Source of the DNA: Oscillospiraceae bacterium
GTDB taxonomy: Bacteria; Bacillota; Clostridia; Christensenellales; Aristaeellaceae
NCBI GenBank assembly: GCA_031270865.1
Contig: JAISWI010000015.1
Coordinates: forward strand, 1 to 55,948
Direction: 5' to 3'
DNA length: 55,948 nucleotides
The notes below the pieces were generated by a model that saw nothing but the letters and a program-made list of their open reading frames with translations, ran no database searches and was not told the origin of the DNA. This document shows, piece after piece, positions 7,459 through 16,800 of this stretch (position 1 is the first letter of the stretch; each line of letters opens with the position of its first letter). Made by a program: the position numbers and the translations under genes.

Positions 7459-9129
7459 TTAATGCAGGGTGTTGAAGCACATGTAGGTATATCCGTTGCC
7501 CAGATAGCTGGTTACATGCACGCCTTCGATGGCTTCGATGGCCTTCAGGTTGTCGATGTTGGCGGCTGGCATCGCGAAGTCCAGATCGCCCAATTCCAGC
7601 GCGGCGATCTTGCTCTCGTCGGGAACCATCGTGATGTACACGCCCTCGATCTTGACGGCCGTGTCGGGATCCCAATAGTCCGGGTTGGCTTCGAGCATGA
7701 TGAACTGGCTGGGGGCATAGTCCGTCAGGAGCATCGGGCCGCTGCCAACGGGCGTGGCGTTGTTGGCGAGGAAGCCTTCCATGGTGCCGTCGTCATAGAT
7801 GTGCTTGGGCACGATGCCATACACAAACTCTTGGATATTCGCGGGCGAAGCGTCCTTGAACGTGAAGGAGATGGCGCGCTCGTCGATGATCTCGATGCCG
7901 GAGATGGTCTCGGCTGTCCCGGCGGCGTACTCGTCATACCCTTCCAAGCCCATGGCTGTGCTCAAGCGCGGCCCGGTATATTCCGGATGCGCGATCATCG
8001 TATAGGTGTAGTAGAAGTCCTCGGTCGTAAGCGGCTCGCCATCGGAGAACTTGATGCCTTCCTTCAGCGTGAAGGTGTAGGTCTTGTTCTCGTTGCTAAG
8101 CTCAAAGTCCGCTATGCCGGGCACGTATTCGCCTTGCTTGCTGACGATAACCGGCGCCTCGAACACGCAGCGGACGATCCACTGGTCATACACTTTATCA
8201 GCGTATATCGGGTTGAACTTGCCGTCGAAGCTCACCTCGCCCAGTTTGAGGATCTGGTCGCCTTCCAGCGTTACATCTTTGATGACGTCCGGCCACTCGG
8301 CGTACGTGCCTAAGTCAAGACCCGACACGCGGTTGTTGACACCCCAGAACTCGCCTCGGTACGCCACGATGGAGGTAGGCACTTCCTCGTTCATGAGGGC
8401 TGCCCATTCCTTATAGATGGCGGCGCGTTCCTCCTGGACGAAGGTCGCCTTCCCCAGCTTGATCAGTTCCTGTGAGCGTTCGTTGTAATAACCGGAGGCG
8501 TTGAAGCCGCCCTCGGTGTACGCGTCATAGTCGAACAGCCCGCCGGTCGGGTCGGGTTCCGCGCTCAGGGAGAATCCCATGGTGTAGAGGTCGAAATCCC
8601 TCTCCGGGCCTGGCGGGGTCTCCATCGCGATGGAAATGACGGTGTTGAAGTCCATGCGGTCGATAACCAGGTCGACGCCGATCTGCTTCCATGAGTCGAA
8701 CGCCATGGAGGAGAGCGTCACCGGCCACGGCGAATCCTCATAGACCAGCCACTTCAGCGTGAGCTTGGTCCCATCCGCGTTGTAGCGGTATCCGTCCTCA
8801 CCCAGCGTCCAGCCGGCCTCATCCAGCAGCGCGGCGGCCTTGTCCAGGTCGAACGCGTAGGGGTTCAGCTCGGACTCGTCCGGGAACGCCCAGGACGTTG
8901 GGGACAGCGGCGCGAGCCCTACCTCGGCGATATCCGTGGAACCGTACTGCGCCAATATGAAATTCTCACGGTCCAGCGCGTAGAGCAGCGCCTGCCGCAC
9001 GCGCTTGTCGCCCAGCTTCGGTCCCGGCTCGAACTCCCCCCCCCCAGCCGAGGCTGCGGCGAACAATGCCGTAACCATCAGCGCGGCTAGCAGCAGGGCT
9101 ATCGTCCGGACGGTCAGTTTCCTTGTCAT
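7459..9129 (-). CDS. Peptide-binding protein of ABC transporter (SBP family 5), apparently circularly permuted
   Basis: 556 residues with a Sec signal peptide (about 1-28, ending FAAASA). No lipobox is visible. The mature chain starts with the segment that normally opens the second half of family-5 binding proteins (DKRVRQALLYALDREN at 41-56, FDLDKAAALLDEAGW at 93-107) and continues to the usual family C-terminus near 287. Only then comes the usual first half (YVPGIADFELSNENKTYTF at 335-353, IKFSDGEPLTTEDF at 359-372). It stops at GYTYMCFNTLH, exactly where a normal protein continues into DKRVRQAL. All parts are present but in swapped order. The start ATG has AAGGAGGAG. A run of ten G codes for the Gly-Gly-Gly just after the signal peptide. 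It heads the operon and should deliver peptides to the permeases. Confidence 0.9.
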   Translation of the reverse strand: MTRKLTVRTIALLLAALMVTALFAAASAGGGEFEPGPKLGDKRVRQALLYALDRENFILAQYGSTDIAEVGLAPLSPTSWAFPDESELNPYAFDLDKAAALLDEAGWTLGEDGYRYNADGTKLTLKWLVYEDSPWPVTLSSMAFDSWKQIGVDLVIDRMDFNTVISIAMETPPGPERDFDLYTMGFSLSAEPDPTGGLFDYDAYTEGGFNASGYYNERSQELIKLGKATFVQEERAAIYKEWAALMNEEVPTSIVAYRGEFWGVNNRVSGLDLGTYAEWPDVIKDVTLEGDQILKLGEVSFDGKFNPIYADKVYDQWIVRCVFEAPVIVSKQGEYVPGIADFELSNENKTYTFTLKEGIKFSDGEPLTTEDFYYTYTMIAHPEYTGPRLSTAMGLEGYDEYAAGTAETISGIEIIDERAISFTFKDASPANIQEFVYGIVPKHIYDDGTMEGFLANNATPVGSGPMLLTDYAPSQFIMLEANPDYWDPDTAVKIEGVYITMVPDESKIAALELGDLDFAMPAANIDNLKAIEAIEGVHVTSYLGNGYTYMCFNTLH

Positions 9130-9162
9130 CCCGATCTCCTCCTTATAAAAATGCTCCATACT

Positions 9163-9191
9163 ATTATACACCTAACACGTATGGAAAGCAA
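9163..9191 (-). promoter_or_regulatory. Probable promoter of the peptide ABC operon
   Basis: A perfect TATAAT (9163-9168, minus strand) lies 17 bp from a weak -35 TTGCTT (9186-9191). It precedes the binding-protein start by about 35 nt. The -35 matches consensus at only three positions. Confidence 0.5.
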
Positions 9192-9269
9192 GACCGGATT
9201 CGAGCGAAAATGAACCCGCGGCAGCCGCCCGATGCAGTTTCAGCCCGAACCGATCCCAGTCCCACGCGG

Positions 9270-10979
9270 TCAAGCCTCGGGAAATCCCTCATGCGCCGCG
9301 TTAAGTTCCTCCACGACATGCCCAACGGCGCGTTCGACCGCCCCGGGCTTAAACGGGTTGGAGAGGTTCGCCAGCTCCAGCAGCTCGAAGTATCCCTTGC
9401 TGCCCCCGGCGCGGCACAGCCTAAGGTAATCGTCCCATGCCTGTTTGGGGTTGGCCTTTATCCTTCCATAAAGCTCGAACGCGCACGTCTGCGCCAGCGC
9501 GTAGTCGATGTAGTAGAACGGGTACAGGAAGACATGCTGCTTCTGCATCCAGAACCCGCCGCCCTCCAGGAACGCGTTGCCGTCGTAGTCGCGCCACGGC
9601 AGGTATGTCCTCTCGATATCGCTCCAGGCCTCGCGGCGTTCCTTGCGCGACATGCCGGGGTTTTCGAACACGCGGTGCTGGAACTCGTCAACACTTACCA
9701 AATACGGCACAACGGAGAACGCGTCGCACAGGTGGATGAACCGCGCTTTCGCGGCGTGTTCCGCGCCGAAGAGGTCTTTGAGCCAGGGGTAGGTAAAATG
9801 TTCCATGCCCATTGAGTGGATCTCGTTGATCTCGCTGGTCGAGCCGCCGTAGGCGAGGATGGGCTGGCTCCGCGCGGCGGTATATCCGGCGAAGGCGTGC
9901 CCGGCCTCATGGGTCAGAACGCCCACGTCGGAGGCTGTGCCGTTGAAGTTGGAGAATATGAACGGGGCCTTGTAGTCCGGCAGGCTTGTGCAGTAACCGC
10001 CCAGGTGCTTGCCGGGACGCGTGTTCAGGTCAAAGAGGTTATGCTCCAGCATGAAATCGAAGAACTCCGCCGTCTCGGGGCTTAGCTCGCGGTACATCCG
10101 CCGTCCGATCGGCAGCAGCGCGTCCTCGCCGCCTACCGGGTCGGCGTTGCCGTCCGGGAACATGAAGTTCTCGTCGTAGTAGCGCAGTTTATCAACGCCT
10201 ACGCGCTTGGCCTGTTTCTTCTTATATTCCCATACCGCGGGGACGATCACCTCGCGAACCTGCTCGCGGAATGATTCGACATCCTTCGCGGAGTAATCCA
10301 CCCGGCCCTTACTCGCGTACGCCAGCTCGATGTAACTGTTGAAGCCCAGTTTCTGAGCCATGCGCCGCCGGATCGCGATCAGTTTGTCGTACACATCGTC
10401 CAAACTATCGGACGCATTTTCGTAAAGTTTCGCCCACTCGGTGAACGCGGCCTTACGGGTTTCCCTGTCCGGGTCCTCCATGAATTTCAGCAATCCATAG
10501 AAGTTGCGTGTCTGGCCCTTGAACTCCACGCTGCATGACGCGGCGATCTTCTTATATTCCTCTTTGAGGTCGCTTTCCTCTATGGCGTCCTGGATGATGG
10601 CCTCGCTCTGGGTGAGCGCCTCGGTACGCGCCTTGATAAACAGCTCCTCGCCGTACTCAGCCACGAACCCGTCGCGGAATGGCGTGGCCAGCAGCGCGTC
10701 CAGCGAGCGTTTCCTAAGCGGCATCAGCCGGGCGTCGGCGCGGTTTAGGAAGGCCATCTCACCGTTGTAGAACGCGTCGGTGGTATCGATGGTCTGGCGG
10801 ACGCTGGCGATGGTGAACGCGGTGTAGAACGCGCCGATGATCCTATCCTGTTCCAGGTAAGCTTCGTTAGCCTCAGCGAACGACTGCGCGGCGGCGAACG
10901 CGTCGATCGCGGACTGGTAGGCCAGGCTGACGGCCTCGGCGTCGGGGCGTGAGTACGGTAGGTCCGGGAATTCCCACAT
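9270..10979 (-). CDS. pepF: M3-family oligoendopeptidase (PepF type)
   Basis: 569 residues, close to the usual 560-600 of M3 oligoendopeptidases. The zinc motif HEAGH is at 357-361 (LTHEAGHAFAGY), followed by the family segments NEIHSMGMEHFTYPW and YPFYYIDYALAQTCAFELY. No signal peptide is seen, so it is a cytoplasmic enzyme that cuts short peptides. The ATG at 10979 is chosen because GAGGT lies 7 nt upstream and MWEFPDLPYSRPD is a typical opening; upstream ATGs add unrelated residues. It precedes a peptide importer in the same direction, so imported peptides are its likely substrates. Confidence 0.93.
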   Translation of the reverse strand: MWEFPDLPYSRPDAEAVSLAYQSAIDAFAAAQSFAEANEAYLEQDRIIGAFYTAFTIASVRQTIDTTDAFYNGEMAFLNRADARLMPLRKRSLDALLATPFRDGFVAEYGEELFIKARTEALTQSEAIIQDAIEESDLKEEYKKIAASCSVEFKGQTRNFYGLLKFMEDPDRETRKAAFTEWAKLYENASDSLDDVYDKLIAIRRRMAQKLGFNSYIELAYASKGRVDYSAKDVESFREQVREVIVPAVWEYKKKQAKRVGVDKLRYYDENFMFPDGNADPVGGEDALLPIGRRMYRELSPETAEFFDFMLEHNLFDLNTRPGKHLGGYCTSLPDYKAPFIFSNFNGTASDVGVLTHEAGHAFAGYTAARSQPILAYGGSTSEINEIHSMGMEHFTYPWLKDLFGAEHAAKARFIHLCDAFSVVPYLVSVDEFQHRVFENPGMSRKERREAWSDIERTYLPWRDYDGNAFLEGGGFWMQKQHVFLYPFYYIDYALAQTCAFELYGRIKANPKQAWDDYLRLCRAGGSKGYFELLELANLSNPFKPGAVERAVGHVVEELNAAHEGFPEA

Positions 10980-11034
10980 AGGCGGCACCTCGCTTGTTTT
11001 AAATATTGGGCGGATGGTGGTAGTGATAGAGGGT

Positions 11035-11063
11035 AGTTTAGTGGTTTTGGCGGGGGTTGTCAA
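11035..11063 (-). promoter_or_regulatory. SigA-type promoter for pepF
   Basis: On the minus strand TTGACA (11058-11063) and TAAACT (11035-11040) are 17 bp apart, about 55 nt upstream of the pepF start. The other sequence between 10980 and 11388 shows no gene I can support. Confidence 0.55.
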
Positions 11064-11388
11064 GCGGTTGAAGGAAAGGAGGCTGATTGAAAACCAAGCG
11101 CTCCCGTGGAAGGGTGTTGCAATATAACTCGCTGGTATTAGGCAAAGCCTCCAATATTGACAATTTCAACCGACGCGCTGGACTAATGCAGCCAGTTTGC
11201 CGCAGGCGGACGCGGATGGTCAACAGCGGAAGAATCTATACACATAACATCATTCCGCGTAAGAGTCAAGGCAAGTTCTCGGCAAGGTTCCTTTTGTTTT
11301 GATCGCGCAAGTATTATGGGAGGACGGGATGGGAACAGCACACGGATTAGACGGCGTCCGGCGAACGCGTGGCGCCAGGCGCGGTGCG

Positions 11389-11418
11389 TTGACAGGGGCT
11401 GCCAGGCAAGTTTAGAAT
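11389..11418 (+). promoter_or_regulatory. Probable promoter of the FAD oxidoreductase gene
   Basis: TTGACA (11389-11394) and TAGAAT (11413-11418) with an 18-bp spacer, about 55 nt upstream of the start codon. Confidence 0.5.
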
Positions 11419-11472
11419 AAAATTATCGGAGGGGCAGAGCATAGGCCGACTGATGACAGGGAGGTTTCGGGT

Positions 11473-14127
11473 ATGATAGTATGGCTGGATACCGCAGCGT
11501 TCACCAACCACGGCGGGTGGAAACTGGACACGCAGTTCGTTCTGCAGATGGGTCAGGGCTACCTGCTGGCGGCGGGTAAACCCGGCGTTCCGGTAAGCGC
11601 GGCGTCCGCAGACTTCCGGGTTCCGGCCAGCGGGCGTTACCGCGTATGGGCTCGGGTGAAAAACTGGCTGCGCGAGTATAGCCCCGGGCGTTTCCAGGTC
11701 GCCATAGACCAAACCGAAGGCGTGGCGCTGCTGGGTGGTCTGCCGACGGAGGAATGGGTTTGGGAGATCGCCGGGGACTTTGACTTGGACGCGGAGCGCG
11801 GGCACCAAGCGCGGCTGATCGACCGGACAGGGTATTACGCGAGGTGTGCCGCGCTGGTCATCACTGACGAGATGGATTTCACACCGCCTCAGCCAGTCGA
11901 CGCGCTGCTAAGACTGCGGGCGAAATTGTTGGGAATACCGATAGAGCCAATGGATGGCGGTACGTATGATGTAATTGTAGTGGGCGGCGGCCCGGCTGGC
12001 GTGCCGGCGGCTATCGCGTCGGCCCGCGCGGGCCAGCGGACACTGCTGTTCACCGGTCGGCCAACGCTGGGCGGAAACGCCGCCGAGGAAGCGGGCGTGG
12101 GGTTCGACGGAGCGTCGTCCCGCCAACCTCACGCGCGTGAGGGTGGCATAGCGGAGGAACTGCGGCGGCTGCGCGACCACGACGGAATATCGTGGCAGAA
12201 GGCGCTGCGCCGCCTCGCCGAAGACCAGCCGAACCTAACCCTTCTATATAATATGGCGCTGGTCGGCGCGGACGCGGAGGACGACACCATCCGATCGGTC
12301 ATAGCCCGCGATACCGGGACGCTTCGCCCGACGCGGTTTGCCGCGCGGATGTTCATCGATTGTACGGGCGACGGGTGGCTGGGTTACTTCGCGGGGGCGC
12401 GGTACCGCGTCGGACGCGAGGCGGCGTGGGAGTTCGGCGAGACGCTTGCGCCGGAAACCTCTGATAATGTAACTATGTCCGGCTGCCTGATGGGCGGCGC
12501 GGTGGGGTTCAAGGCCGAGGATACCGGCGCGGTGGTTGGTTTTGACACACCGGAATGGTGTTACCGCTTCCCGCCGGGGCGTGAGTGGAACCGGTACGTA
12601 ACGGGCGTACACGGGCACTGGTGGTTGGAGCACCAAGGTTCGCGTGATGACCTGTTTGAGGCGGAGAAGGCTCGCGACGAGTTGATGCGGATATCGCTGT
12701 CGTTCTTTGGCTGGCTCAAACATGATTGGGAGCGCAAGGAGCTCGCGGCGAAGTACGACATAATGTCGATCCCGTTCTACGACGCGAAGCGTGAGAACCG
12801 GCGGTTCGTCGGCGACTACGTGCTGAACGAGCGCGACTGCGTCGAGGGCAGGACATTCCCGGACACGATCGGGCACACAGGTTGGACGATCGACGTGCAC
12901 CACCCGCTGGGCGTGTTCTCGGGCAAGGAGGGTCCATTCCACGCGAATATGCATATCCCGATGGTAAGCCTGCCGTACCGGTGCTTATATTCAAAGAACA
13001 TTAAGAACATGCTGATGGCGGGGCGCAATATCTCGGTGACACATGTAGCGCTGGGAACGGCGCGGGTCCAGAACACGATCGCAGTCGCGGCGCAAGCTGC
13101 GGGCACGGCGGCGGCTATCGCGAACCAGCGCGGGACGACGCCGCGCGGGGTGTGCGAGCGCCACCTGGACGAACTGCGCCAAGCGCTACTGCGCGGTGAC
13201 CAGTACATCCCCGGCGTCAAGAACGAGGATCCGCGCGACCTAGCATTGTCGGCGACGGTCCGGGCGTCGTCGGCACTGGTTAGTGAGCCATACTCGGACA
13301 CCCAGGGCGTGCCCGGCGAGTGGAAGCCGCTCGACGTCGAGCGCTGCGCAATGCTGCCGCGCGGCGGAGATGAGCATATCGGCCAAGTATGGTTGTATCT
13401 GAAGAACGAAGGATCGGACGCGTGGGTCACGGCGCGGTTTAGGAAAGAGCGCGATCCTGGATTATTCTGGCAAACCGAGGACATCGCGGTCGATTCGCAA
13501 GCAGTCACAGGCGGTTTTGAGGGTTGGATGGCTTTCACAGTCAACCGGGCGTTTGGTGAGCGGTACCTGTGGATGATACTTGAACCGGCGGCTGGGGTAT
13601 CGTGGAGGGCGATGGACATGGCGCCGCTGGATTGGTTCAAGGGTTTCCGGCGCGGCGGCGGCTACGAAACGGACGGGCGATGGGGCATGATGGTCCGTCT
13701 GGCGCCGCCTTGCGCCGCGATAGCAGACTGCTCGCCGGGACAGGTTATCAACGGGTATGGACGCGTTGTATCGCCTGATCACAACATGTGGGTGTCGGAA
13801 ACGCTTCCGGCCTGGCTGGAGCTGTCGTGGCCTGAGCCGCAGGCGATCCGAACGATCCTACTCACCTTTGACACAGACATGAACAACCCGCCAATGACGT
13901 TCCCGATGATCCCGATACACCCGCGTGTTGTGACAGATTTCACGGTGGAGGCGTTGTCGGATGGCGGATGGCGGGAGGTCGCGGTGGTTAGCGAAAGCTA
14001 CCAGCGGCGGGTTGTGGTGCGTTGCGATGAGACAGCGGCCCGGGCTATCCGCGTAAATATCAGGGGAACGGGTGGCGAGGCGCATGCGCGGGTGATTGAG
14101 GTTCGGTGTTACGAAGATAGTATATGA
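11473..14127 (+). CDS. FAD-dependent oxidoreductase with flanking beta-sandwich domains
   Basis: 884 residues; GGGAGG lies 8 nt before the ATG. Residues 1-155 look like a beta-sandwich (RYRVWARVKNW and FQVAIDQ), similar in style to carbohydrate-binding modules. Residues 165-560 form an FAD_oxidored-type domain: the dinucleotide motif VIVVGGGPAGVPAA at 167-180, FIDCTGDGWLGYFAGARYR, and a C-terminal NMLMAGRNISVTHVALGT that closes the FAD site. The last 280 residues resemble an F5/8 type C discoidin fold (VTDFTVEALSDGGWREVAVV). No signal peptide is present, so the protein is predicted to be cytoplasmic. The substrate is unknown; sugars or glycosides are plausible from the end domains. It stands alone. 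Confidence 0.85.
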   Translation: MIVWLDTAAFTNHGGWKLDTQFVLQMGQGYLLAAGKPGVPVSAASADFRVPASGRYRVWARVKNWLREYSPGRFQVAIDQTEGVALLGGLPTEEWVWEIAGDFDLDAERGHQARLIDRTGYYARCAALVITDEMDFTPPQPVDALLRLRAKLLGIPIEPMDGGTYDVIVVGGGPAGVPAAIASARAGQRTLLFTGRPTLGGNAAEEAGVGFDGASSRQPHAREGGIAEELRRLRDHDGISWQKALRRLAEDQPNLTLLYNMALVGADAEDDTIRSVIARDTGTLRPTRFAARMFIDCTGDGWLGYFAGARYRVGREAAWEFGETLAPETSDNVTMSGCLMGGAVGFKAEDTGAVVGFDTPEWCYRFPPGREWNRYVTGVHGHWWLEHQGSRDDLFEAEKARDELMRISLSFFGWLKHDWERKELAAKYDIMSIPFYDAKRENRRFVGDYVLNERDCVEGRTFPDTIGHTGWTIDVHHPLGVFSGKEGPFHANMHIPMVSLPYRCLYSKNIKNMLMAGRNISVTHVALGTARVQNTIAVAAQAAGTAAAIANQRGTTPRGVCERHLDELRQALLRGDQYIPGVKNEDPRDLALSATVRASSALVSEPYSDTQGVPGEWKPLDVERCAMLPRGGDEHIGQVWLYLKNEGSDAWVTARFRKERDPGLFWQTEDIAVDSQAVTGGFEGWMAFTVNRAFGERYLWMILEPAAGVSWRAMDMAPLDWFKGFRRGGGYETDGRWGMMVRLAPPCAAIADCSPGQVINGYGRVVSPDHNMWVSETLPAWLELSWPEPQAIRTILLTFDTDMNNPPMTFPMIPIHPRVVTDFTVEALSDGGWREVAVVSESYQRRVVVRCDETAARAIRVNIRGTGGEAHARVIEVRCYEDSI

Positions 14128-14299
14128 TGGCGGAGGGTTGCGGCGGGAGAGGATCTTTGGTCTTCCCCCGCTTATCATTTTATGAGAAACCGCTCTTCCG
14201 CCGCGCTTCCCTACCTATTCGACATATGTCTCCATGGTTCGTTATATCGTGTCACTGCCCGACGGCTCACGGACGCCCGGTAAAAGACAAAAAAAAGGG

Positions 14300-14328
14300 T
14301 TGACAAACCATGCCGGAGGTGGTATGAT
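14300..14328 (+). promoter_or_regulatory. Promoter of the tRNA-fMet/tRNA-Met pair
   Basis: TTGACA (14300-14305) and TATGAT (14323-14328) are 17 bp apart, ending 25 nt before the first tRNA. Confidence 0.7.
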
Positions 14329-14353
14329 CATTAAGCGCTGAAGGACAAGTAAT

Positions 14354-14430
<77 letters not shown>

Positions 14431-14434
14431 ATTC

Positions 14435-14511
14435 GGCGGCGTAGCTCAGCTGGCCAGAGCATTCGGTTCATACCCGGAGTGTCATGTGTTCGAATCACAT
14501 CGCCGCTACCA
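14435..14511 (+). tRNA. tRNA-Met (CAU), elongator type
   Basis: A 77-nt cloverleaf, 4 nt after the initiator tRNA, with encoded CCA. The acceptor stem is GGCGGCG paired with CGCCGCT and the anticodon loop is TTCATAC. It lacks the initiator features. A CAU anticodon could in principle be a lysidine-modified tRNA-Ile2, which sequence alone cannot fully exclude. An integrase remnant follows on the opposite strand. Confidence 0.88.
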
Positions 14512-14513
14512 TG

Positions 14514-14549
14514 AAACCCCTTGAAATTGTTGGATGTTTCAAGGGGTTT
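14514..14549 (+). terminator. 13-bp hairpin after the tRNA pair
   Basis: AAACCCCTTGAAA (14514-14526) pairs perfectly with TTTCAAGGGGTTT (14537-14549). A tRNA operon terminator is the likely role. The following T run is short. Confidence 0.7.
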
Positions 14550-14597
14550 AGGTTATAATGAGCGTTGCGCGTCAGGTTTTAGCAACTATCTGGCGAC

Positions 14598-15110
14598 TTA
14601 TTTTTTATCAGGAGCATTATAGAGCTTATTCATGGTTTCTTTAGCCAAACCAAAGTTGATGCAAATATAAACATTAGCGCTTGTACGGGAGTCCATATGA
14701 CCGGCAAGACGCATGATTATAATCGGATCAATACCACCCTCTTTTAGGCGTGTTATAGAGTCGTGCCGCATATAATACGCTGTTGTCTCGCGCTCGTAGT
14801 CGAAGCGCAAGTCAGCGGCTTTACCTTTTTTACGATCAACGGGATGCGCGAACCCGCAAGATATCATACACTTCATCCATTCGAGAAAGTATTGGTCCGC
14901 TTTTTCTTGACGCAACACATATCGCGTGCCGGTATTCTTGCCTTGCGCGATTTGCGGCAAAGGTAGCGGTATAGGGACATCACGCTCTAATGCGCCGCTT
15001 TTGAGACTGCCTTCATCGCCTCCGTCCACATAATCTATATCGCGCTTGATGCTGACATTGTTATGCTCCCAATCCGCGTCATCCGGATGCCCCCATTAGA
15101 TCACAAATGC
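14598..15110 (-). pseudogene. Tyrosine recombinase (integrase), C-terminal remnant
   Basis: The C-terminal catalytic part is clear: TTAYYMRHDSITRLKEGGID, then IIIMRLAGHMDSRTSANVY with the second active-site Arg/His region. The longest open frame covers 14598-15029. Homology extends in the same frame past it (WEHNNVSIKRDIDYV, a standard integrase segment) to an in-frame stop near 15110, and the N-terminal domains are missing. The remnant lies next to a tRNA gene, a classic integration site, so an element probably once used tRNA-Met as attB. Confidence 0.8.
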
Positions 15111-15403
15111 CGAGAGCAGGGTACTTGGAAGACTGTCAGTATCATAACGCCTTAACCGGTGCGCAGAAAGGTTGAATTATGTCACCGCTGCTGCCAGTAT
15201 TCACCTGCGCGAACTGAATAAGTTCATGTAAACGCTGAAGCTGTCGTTTGACAAAGCCGGTGCGCGTCATTAAACGGAAGAATACGGAAAAATGCGCAGC
15301 ATGGATAGCAATGCTATGCGTTCTCTTCATATCGCAAAAACTCCTGAGAAGATTCAGGAAATCTTGTTGAATAGGAAACAGCCGCGCTCCCAGCTTCTCC
15401 CCC

Positions 15404-15625
15404 GCGAAGTTCCAGAGCGGCAAGCGCTTGATGTATACCCGCTATGCCGACGACTTTCTGATTGGCGTCAACGGTTGAAAAGCGGAATGTGAGCAGTTCA
15501 AGGAACAGATACGCGCCTTTCTGGCAAACCGATTGAAGTTAGAACTAAGCGCGGAAAAGACCTTGATTACGCACAGTTCTATACACGCGCGCTTCCTTGG
15601 ATATGATATTTGTGTCCCCCGCCGC
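15404..15625 (+). pseudogene. Group II intron reverse transcriptase/maturase fragment
   Basis: The plus-strand frame reads KRLMYTRYADDFLIGVNG, stop, then KAECEQFKEQIRAFLANRLK and ELSAEKTLITHSSIHARFLG. This is the palm domain of LtrA-type reverse transcriptases with the catalytic YADD box. An in-frame TGA after VNG and the absence of both ends show it is dead. Confidence 0.8.
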
Positions 15626-16800
15626 TAAATTTTCTTGGGTTTCCACAAAAATGTTGATAATTCGCCGCAAATTGCGCGCCAAGAACGTCAGCGACTGCTC
15701 ACCGAGTACCCGTTCTTTTGTACGGCATAGATATTGCTTGAACCTCCACACAGCCTTTGTCGCTCCGAATGGATGTTCGATGATTTTCTTACGCTGACGC
15801 GGCGTTTCGCGCCTGGCATCCGTCTTCATTCGAGTGTTCAAACGTCGAGCGCGTCTTGGTTCGCCTCGAGACGTAGCTTTCGTCCGAGCTTGTTGGTTGC
15901 GTGTTTCTTGCGGTTTGTGCAGGATTTACAGGCTTTGGGGTTTTCGTAGAGTCTGCTTTCGGGCAACCCGCCGCCCTTTTTGCTTATGCGCTTGAACGTC
16001 AGGCGCTGGCCTTCCGGGCAATATAGACGTCGGTTTCAGCGTCGTACGCAAAGTTTTTGCGGTTATATTTTTCTTCGGGAGCGTGGGCATTACCGGCGGT
16101 TTTCGGAACATAGCAAGTCGTGCCGCTCTGTTCGTATTCGGCAATATCTTTGCCGTTGTAATAGCCCTTGTCGGTGGTTACGGCGATCTTGGATACGTCC
16201 ATTATTTCTTTTGCTGATTCGCTCATTTTATGCAACGCGCCGCTGTCGTCTGGGCAAGTCGAAACCTCGAAATCCACAATCAGCTTGTGTTTCAAGTCCG
16301 CGACGGCCCGCGCATTGTAACAAGCGCCAAGCGGTCGGGCATCGTTACCTGAGCGCGTAATGTGCGCGTCCGGGTCAACAGTCGATATCTCCGCGCCTCC
16401 GTTAGCCTCGATTTGGTTAAACTATTCCACGAGTTTTTCTTTCTCCAAATTCAGACGCTTTAATGTCTTGCGGACAGCGTCGAAATTAAGTTTCGCGTCG
16501 TTTGCCTAGGCGATGCCGCTGGCCTCCAACTCGTTCATATACTCGCTGATTTTCTTCTCACTTAACTCAAGCTCTTTCTCTGTACCCTTCTGCGCGTGAA
16601 TGTTTTTGCGGTGAGTAGTGGCTCTGATTGTCGGGCAGTCGACGGCGACTAGCTCCTTGCCATACAAGCCCTGCCGATTACACCACACGCTGAACTGCCG
16701 CTACGCTGCCTTCAGCGCCGCCGCGTTGTCCTTGCGAAAGTTGCATATCGTCTTGTCGTCCGCGCGAGTTTGAACACTTGCATTCAGCGGCATCTTTATA
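15600..16800 (-). pseudogene. IS1182-type transposase, multiply broken
   Basis: Fragments in several minus-strand frames add up to one transposase. The order is: near 16760 the N-terminal TRADDKTICNFRKDN; at 16506-16688 a coiled region; at 15999-16295 the DDE part (HKLIVDFEVSTCPDDSGALH, TTDKGYYNGKDIAEYEQSGT, CYVPKTAGNAHAPEEKYNRK); and at 15620-15810 the C-terminal IIEHPFGATKAVWRFKQYL with FLARNLRRIINIF. In-frame stops and frameshifts separate them. I did not identify terminal inverted repeats. Confidence 0.8.
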
